The notes under the pieces are model-generated. The model was not told where the DNA came from and searched no databases. It saw only the letters and a program-made list of their open reading frames with translations. From assembly GCA_963715745.1 (NCBI GenBank), contig OY970271.1, forward strand, positions 1,798,001 through 1,862,000: 64,000 nt of DNA, in the 5' to 3' direction. Every line of letters begins with the position of its first letter. The first letter of the stretch is position 1. This DNA comes from CAWGJF01 sp963715745. GTDB taxonomy: Bacteria; Bacteroidota; Ignavibacteria; Ignavibacteriales; Ignavibacteriaceae. The position numbers were made by a program, and so were the translations under genes. Shown piece after piece: positions 60,694 through 64,000 of this stretch.

Positions 60694-62127
60694 TTAAACA
60701 TTTAATTTCTTCATAAACTCTTTTGCAGTCAAAAGCTCAGAACTGAATATTGCTTCTTTAACTTCTTTTTGTCTTGCTTTGGTAAGAAGTTTTCCCACAA
60801 GTCCTTCGAACTTATTATCAAGGTCTTCCATAGTCATCGGTTCTCTCGGATCACCTTTGGGATATTCAAGATATTCTGAAAATTCTTTTCCATTTTTTGT
60901 CTTTACCACAACTTTGCTCGGTTGTTTTGCAGGAAACATTTTCTCAAAATCTTGTGAAGGTTCGCCTTTTATTTTATCAATCACTTCCCATATTCTCGGG
61001 TCTTTTAATTTTTTATCTGAAAAAGATTGAGTTGTAACTTTATGATCAACCAAAGCTGCAGCAATACAATAGGGTAGTGAATGATCTGCAGTCTCTCTTG
61101 ATTCGGGGCGATACTTGTGCGGATCAAAAAGTATATCATAAGCTTGTGCAAGTGTAGTTAATGTTACTGATTCAATCTGATCGTAAGTGATATTATTATT
61201 TGTAACAACTTTTAAAGTTGCGGAAAGATGTGTGTGCGTTAAAGCTTCTGTTGGAAATGCTTTCATACTGCATTCAAGAATTTTATACGATTCACCGAGT
61301 CCGCCAATTAATTTATCAACATTCCATTTCCAATCTGAAACTCCGTCTCTTCCTTTCATACTTACCGGATCAACTTTTTGTTCTTTTGCATTCCATCCAA
61401 GAAAAGTATCCATAAATCCTTCTTTACCTTCAAACACAGCTTCAGTGCCTGTATATCCTTTCTTTGCCATCAATGCGGCAAAAACTCCACTTTGTACTGC
61501 CATCGGGTCGACAGTGTTCTTCATCATCGTTAATTTACCTGCTGTCGGGCAGCCAATTGTATGATTATGACTTCCACTGATTCCAATCGCATTTACCATT
61601 TGATCTTCATTAAGTCCAAGCATCTTTCCTGCAACAATCGGAGAAACAAATTGTGTTAGCGTTGCATGATGCCATTTACGCTCACGAACTCCCGGTGAAG
61701 CAAACAGACAAAGTCTCTGCTCGAATTCATAAGCAAGTACGATTGCTGTTATTACTTCTTTCATCGAAGCACCAACCATTTCACCAACAGAAAGTGCAGC
61801 AGGAATTAAATCTGATGGATGTGAGGGATCTTCTTTCCAGTAAATATCGTTGAAGTCGAGTGCACGAATCATCAATGAGTTAATCAATGTAGTGTTTACT
61901 GCAGGAAGTTTATCACCAAATCCAATTACGGTGGCTTCTTTTTTGCCAGCCATTTCGGTGTAAATATCGTGTATGATCTTTACATCTTTTGTGTGATATC
62001 CGCCATAAGCACAACCGATGGAGTCGTACAAATATCTTTTAACTTCATTAACGACTTCCTTTGGTAAGTCTTCATATTTTAATTTAATTGCAAATTCTGA
62101 AATTGTTCTGGAAATTGATTTTTGCAT
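60694..62127 (-). CDS. MmgE/PrpD-family protein (2-methylcitrate dehydratase-like)
   Basis: 477 residues, normal for PrpD. Motifs: VNEVKRYLYDSIGCAYGG at the N-terminus, RALDFNDIYWKEDPSHPSDLIPAALSVGE, GISGSHNHTIG, KAFPTEALTHTHLSA and ETADHSLPYCIAAAL. PrpD dehydrates 2-methylcitrate to 2-methylaconitate and can also act on citrate; other MmgE/PrpD members are cis-aconitate decarboxylases. Placed between citDE and an aconitase-type small subunit, it suggests handling of citrate or methylcitrate isomers. Start ATG 62125-62127 is preceded by AAAAGGAAT on the minus strand. Confidence 0.88.
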   Translation of the reverse strand: MQKSISRTISEFAIKLKYEDLPKEVVNEVKRYLYDSIGCAYGGYHTKDVKIIHDIYTEMAGKKEATVIGFGDKLPAVNTTLINSLMIRALDFNDIYWKEDPSHPSDLIPAALSVGEMVGASMKEVITAIVLAYEFEQRLCLFASPGVRERKWHHATLTQFVSPIVAGKMLGLNEDQMVNAIGISGSHNHTIGCPTAGKLTMMKNTVDPMAVQSGVFAALMAKKGYTGTEAVFEGKEGFMDTFLGWNAKEQKVDPVSMKGRDGVSDWKWNVDKLIGGLGESYKILECSMKAFPTEALTHTHLSATLKVVTNNNITYDQIESVTLTTLAQAYDILFDPHKYRPESRETADHSLPYCIAAALVDHKVTTQSFSDKKLKDPRIWEVIDKIKGEPSQDFEKMFPAKQPSKVVVKTKNGKEFSEYLEYPKGDPREPMTMEDLDNKFEGLVGKLLTKARQKEVKEAIFSSELLTAKEFMKKLNV

Positions 62128-62156
62128 TTATATTCCTTTTAGATTCTTTCTGTGAT

Positions 62157-62184
62157 CGTCATTGCGAGCGAAGCGAAGCAATCT
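62157..62184. repeat. Dispersed repeat CGTCATTGCGAGCG type
   Basis: CGTCATTGCGAGCGAAGCGA followed by AGCAATCT. This short repeat, with a GCGAGCGAAGCGAAGC core, occurs in noncoding DNA of many unrelated bacteria. It lies in the 92-bp gap between the PrpD gene and the beta-barrel gene. Confidence 0.6.
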
Positions 62185-62219
62185 ACTTTGATTAAAGATT
62201 GATTCATTTCAATTTTTTA

Positions 62220-62852
62220 CTATAAGCCATATCCAAGACCTAATTGAAAATAAATTCCGGTAAATTCAATGCTACCATATTTTGATTCTTCTGAAAGTAT
62301 GGATGCATTTGATATTCTTAACTGAATTTCGGATAGTATATTTATGTTGTTTAATAGTTTAATACTCAATCCAATTCCTCCTTCTAGACCAAGACCAGTC
62401 TCAGTTCTTTTATAATCATATAATCTTTCAATGGATCCTTCCACATTTTGTTCAACCTCACTCCAGTAAAATGAAAATCCACCTAACAAATATGGTTGTA
62501 GAATATCTGATAATGGGTATAAATAATACTGATATATTAAACTCAAGGGGTAGCCCCTGTATTTCCAATCTACCTTCCCATTTTTACTTGATGCTTCAAC
62601 TTTCGATTTAACATAACCTATCGCTAATCTTAATGAGTGTTTGCTATCAAAATTATATCCCGCAAGTAATTCGGAATTAAATGAGGGAAAGTATTGCTCT
62701 ACATATGGAAGATTCCAAAGATCTCTCTGTTCCCACATCGGGATATAAGATACTCCCGCCTTAATTTCGAGAATTATTCGATTCTCTTGTGAATAAATTG
62801 CATTAGTGAAAACTGCAATTAAAAAAAACGCAATTATTAGTCTAAGTATCAA
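62220..62852 (-). CDS. Outer-membrane beta-barrel protein, unknown
   Basis: 210 residues. Signal peptide (RLIIAFFLIAVFTNAIYSQ) and alternating hydrophobic/polar strands, with the final strand TGIYFQLGLGYGL ending near an aromatic pattern, as in OmpA/OMP_b-brl type eight-stranded barrels. Example strands: HSLRLAIGYVKSKVE, YPLSLIYQYYLYP, YLLGGFSFYWSEVEQ. No specific function can be assigned. It seems unrelated to the citrate genes and may have come in with the toxin-antitoxin pair, because both lie between a gene remnant (62982) or the repeats and the PrpD gene. Confidence 0.75.
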   Translation of the reverse strand: MILRLIIAFFLIAVFTNAIYSQENRIILEIKAGVSYIPMWEQRDLWNLPYVEQYFPSFNSELLAGYNFDSKHSLRLAIGYVKSKVEASSKNGKVDWKYRGYPLSLIYQYYLYPLSDILQPYLLGGFSFYWSEVEQNVEGSIERLYDYKRTETGLGLEGGIGLSIKLLNNINILSEIQLRISNASILSEESKYGSIEFTGIYFQLGLGYGL

Positions 62853-62906
62853 TTAATAAATTCCAATCTGAATTTTTATAAAAATTTCCTCTATTAGAGA
62901 ATAATT

Positions 62907-62972
62907 GAACGCTGATTATTATGATTTTTTATGATCTGCGCTGATCTTAAGCAATCTGTGATATTTGCGTTC
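62907..62972. repeat. Palindromic intergenic element, copy 3
   Basis: Ends GAACGC and GCGTTC, with internal TATGATCTGCGCTGATCTTAAG..ATCTGTGATA, followed by AATTGTGTTT. Same family as copies at 59305 and 60606. It lies immediately after the stop of the aconitase-small-subunit remnant, as the other copies lie after stops of citDE and prpD. Confidence 0.65.
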
Positions 62973-62981
62973 AATTGTGTT

Positions 62982-63063
62982 TTAAAGATTCTTCTTCACC
63001 CATTCTTCCAATCCGCCAGCGATAATTAATTCCTGTGCAGCTTCGCCAACAGAAGGGATGAAA
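62982..63063 (-). pseudogene. 3'-terminal remnant duplicating the aconitase-type small subunit gene
   Basis: Read on the minus strand it encodes FIPSVGEAAQELIIAGGLEEWVKKNL and then a stop. The gene at 63704-64000 ends VGEAAQELIITGGLEEWVKKNLKQ. Only about 26 codons remain and there is no start. The DUF433/DUF5615 pair sits exactly between the remnant and the intact 3' end, so the pair is flanked by a partial direct repeat of the target gene, suggesting insertion with duplication. Confidence 0.7.
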
Positions 63064-63070
63064 TAAACAT

Positions 63071-63436
63071 TTATCTGATTCTCAACTTTTTATCCTGATA
63101 AACAGAAAATTTTCCTTCAATATCATTTAAATACTTATCAAAAATTTCAGTAAGAACATTAATTTTTTGTTGCCAGTTGGCATCTTCCATTCTTAACAAA
63201 AGCACTCCTGAGTGAGATTTTTTAGAGTTGAATACTAATTCACCAAAATCCTTATCCATTGTAATGATTAATCTTCCCTCTTTAACAGCAAGCTGGAGAA
63301 TATCTATATCTTTAAGAGATGGATCAATATCCCGAACTGCTAATACATCAAAGCCAAGATTCTTAAAATGCGTTTCAGCTTTTTTACTGACTCCCACATC
63401 AAACAATAATTTTAAACTACCCGGATTATCTGGCAT
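63071..63436 (-). CDS. DUF5615 PIN-like toxin
   Basis: 121 residues. The family pattern KLLFDVGVSKKAETHFKNLGFDVLAVRDIDPSLKDIDILQLAVKEGRLIITMDKDFGELVF has the acidic residues of a PIN-like nuclease: FD at the start (LLFDVGV), the mid D and the DKDFGEL signature. DUF5615 proteins pair with DUF433 proteins as toxin-antitoxin systems. The start overlaps the DUF433 stop by 11 bp, so the two are co-translated. Probable RNase; target unknown. Confidence 0.87.
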   Translation of the reverse strand: MPDNPGSLKLLFDVGVSKKAETHFKNLGFDVLAVRDIDPSLKDIDILQLAVKEGRLIITMDKDFGELVFNSKKSHSGVLLLRMEDANWQQKINVLTEIFDKYLNDIEGKFSVYQDKKLRIR

Positions 63437-63659
63437 TGATTGAATATATTTTTTCTGATTCTAAAACCTTGGAAGCATAAAGTAAAGCAGCTTTGATATC
63501 CTCCTTTTCTAATTCAGGATAATCTTTAAGAATTTCTTCCTGCGTTAATCCTGCCGCTAAGGCTTTTATTATTTGATCAACACTTATTCTTAAACCACGG
63601 ATAGTTGGCTTTCCCACTAGCACATCAGGATTTACAGTTATTCTTTCCATTAATGTCAT
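63426..63659 (-). CDS. DUF433 antitoxin
   Basis: 77 residues. DUF433 signature: ITVNPDVLVGKPTIRGLRISVDQIIKALAAGLTQEEILKDYPELEKEDIKAALLYA, a small winged-helix-like DNA-binding fold. It should neutralise the DUF5615 toxin and repress the operon. The start ATG 63657-63659 has AAAAGAGG upstream on the minus strand. Located inside the citrate gene cluster between the small subunit gene and its duplicated 3' remnant, a position typical of a recently inserted TA module. Confidence 0.87.
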   Translation of the reverse strand: MTLMERITVNPDVLVGKPTIRGLRISVDQIIKALAAGLTQEEILKDYPELEKEDIKAALLYASKVLESEKIYSINAR

Positions 63660-63703
63660 ACTAAACCTCTTTTAATAATTTTATCTTCAGTAAAAATAAA
63701 TAA

Positions 63704-64000
63704 TTACTGTTTCAGATTCTTCTTCACCCACTCTTCCAATCCTCCGGTAATAATCAATTCCTGTGCGGCTTCACCAACTGGATCAATTGAGTATTCTTTA
63801 CCATCGAAAGTGATTGAAGAATTCTTAAAATCTATTTTTACTTTTTTATTTGTCTGGACTGTTAGTTTTTCATTGCCGTATTTTTCTTTAAGATCATTTA
63901 CAAAATCAGAACATTCAATAATTAAAAATCCATTGTTGATTGCATTTCGTGCATAAGTCTCGCTAAATGAACCTGCAATTACGCAAGCAATTCCTTTATA
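63704..64000 (-). CDS. Aconitase/isopropylmalate dehydratase-type small subunit (partial, 3' part)
   Basis: The frame is open from the right window edge to TAA at 63704-63706, giving 98 residues: YKGIACVIAGSFSETYARNAINNGFLIIECSDFV near the edge, then VQTNKKVKIDFKNSSITFDGKEYSIDPVGEAAQELIITGGLEEWVKKN at the C-terminus. This is the swivel domain of LeuD/homoaconitase-like small subunits; the SFSETYARNAINNG helix is the recognisable part. With a large subunit (expected beyond the edge) it would isomerise or hydrate citrate-like acids, for example aconitate, isopropylmalate or mesaconate. Its cluster with PrpD, CitDE and CitF points to citrate or methyl-citrate compounds. Confidence 0.82.
   Translation of the reverse strand, partial: YKGIACVIAGSFSETYARNAINNGFLIIECSDFVNDLKEKYGNEKLTVQTNKKVKIDFKNSSITFDGKEYSIDPVGEAAQELIITGGLEEWVKKNLKQ

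Overview
The window reads as AT-rich chromosome of an Ignavibacteria-like member of the Bacteroidota/Chlorobi (FCB) group. The signs are C-terminal type IX secretion sorting tails with the 'NYPNPFNP' signature, many TonB-dependent receptors, a BshB1-type bacillithiol gene, DUF4249 and PEGA/propeller lipoproteins, and a hybrid two-component system with an AraC output domain. No rRNA, tRNA, CRISPR array or phage module was seen.

Region 1 (1 to about 16.1 kb) looks like part of a large integron cassette array. Single genes or short operons all point right (+). Each is followed by a 160-320 bp attC-like site that opens with a TATAAC-type box and closes with a GTTATAT/GTTAGGT-type box. Cargo: small membrane proteins, a von Willebrand A protein, a MazEF-like toxin-antitoxin pair, an MgtA-type Mg2+ ATPase with a PTS IIA-like protein, a VIT/CCC1 metal transporter and a cupin. 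Three IS110/IS1111-type insertion sequences sit inside attC-like sites, two of them in tandem in one site, which matches the known habit of the IS1111-attC group. The integrase is not in the window and by orientation should lie to the left. The mgtA leader holds an M-box-like motif and a 20-residue Pro/acidic leader ORF.

Region 2 (16.1 to 30.9 kb) is ordinary chromosome: cupin, PL10 pectate lyase, DUF6265-like protein, GNAT acetyltransferase, secreted HExxH peptidase, beta-carbonic anhydrase, alanine racemase, DinB/YfiT-like protein, polysaccharide deacetylase plus methyltransferase, a broken hybrid sensor gene, an MddA-like methyltransferase, a PLP decarboxylase, a GAF-PP2C phosphatase and an SRPBCC protein.

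Region 3 (30.9 to 50.3 kb) is an outer-membrane uptake locus. It holds five TonB-dependent receptors; four are directly preceded by members of one small, divergent, single-TM family ending in a proline-rich tail. Two large secreted BNR-repeat proteins with T9SS tails follow the two paralogous receptors, and a third lies at the right end. The pairing of small protein and receptor is the best candidate for an undescribed system here.

Region 4 (50.5 to 64 kb) holds bshB1, ATP-dependent PEP carboxykinase, a receptor/DUF4249/PEGA-propeller operon, and a leftward cluster: aconitase/isopropylmalate-dehydratase-type small subunit, a DUF433/DUF5615 toxin-antitoxin pair, a beta-barrel protein, a PrpD-family protein, a fused CitD-CitE protein and CitF. 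The cluster suggests cleavage of citrate (or a methyl-substituted relative) to oxaloacetate and acetate, with PEPCK able to use the oxaloacetate. GAACRC...GYGTTC palindromes lie between its genes.
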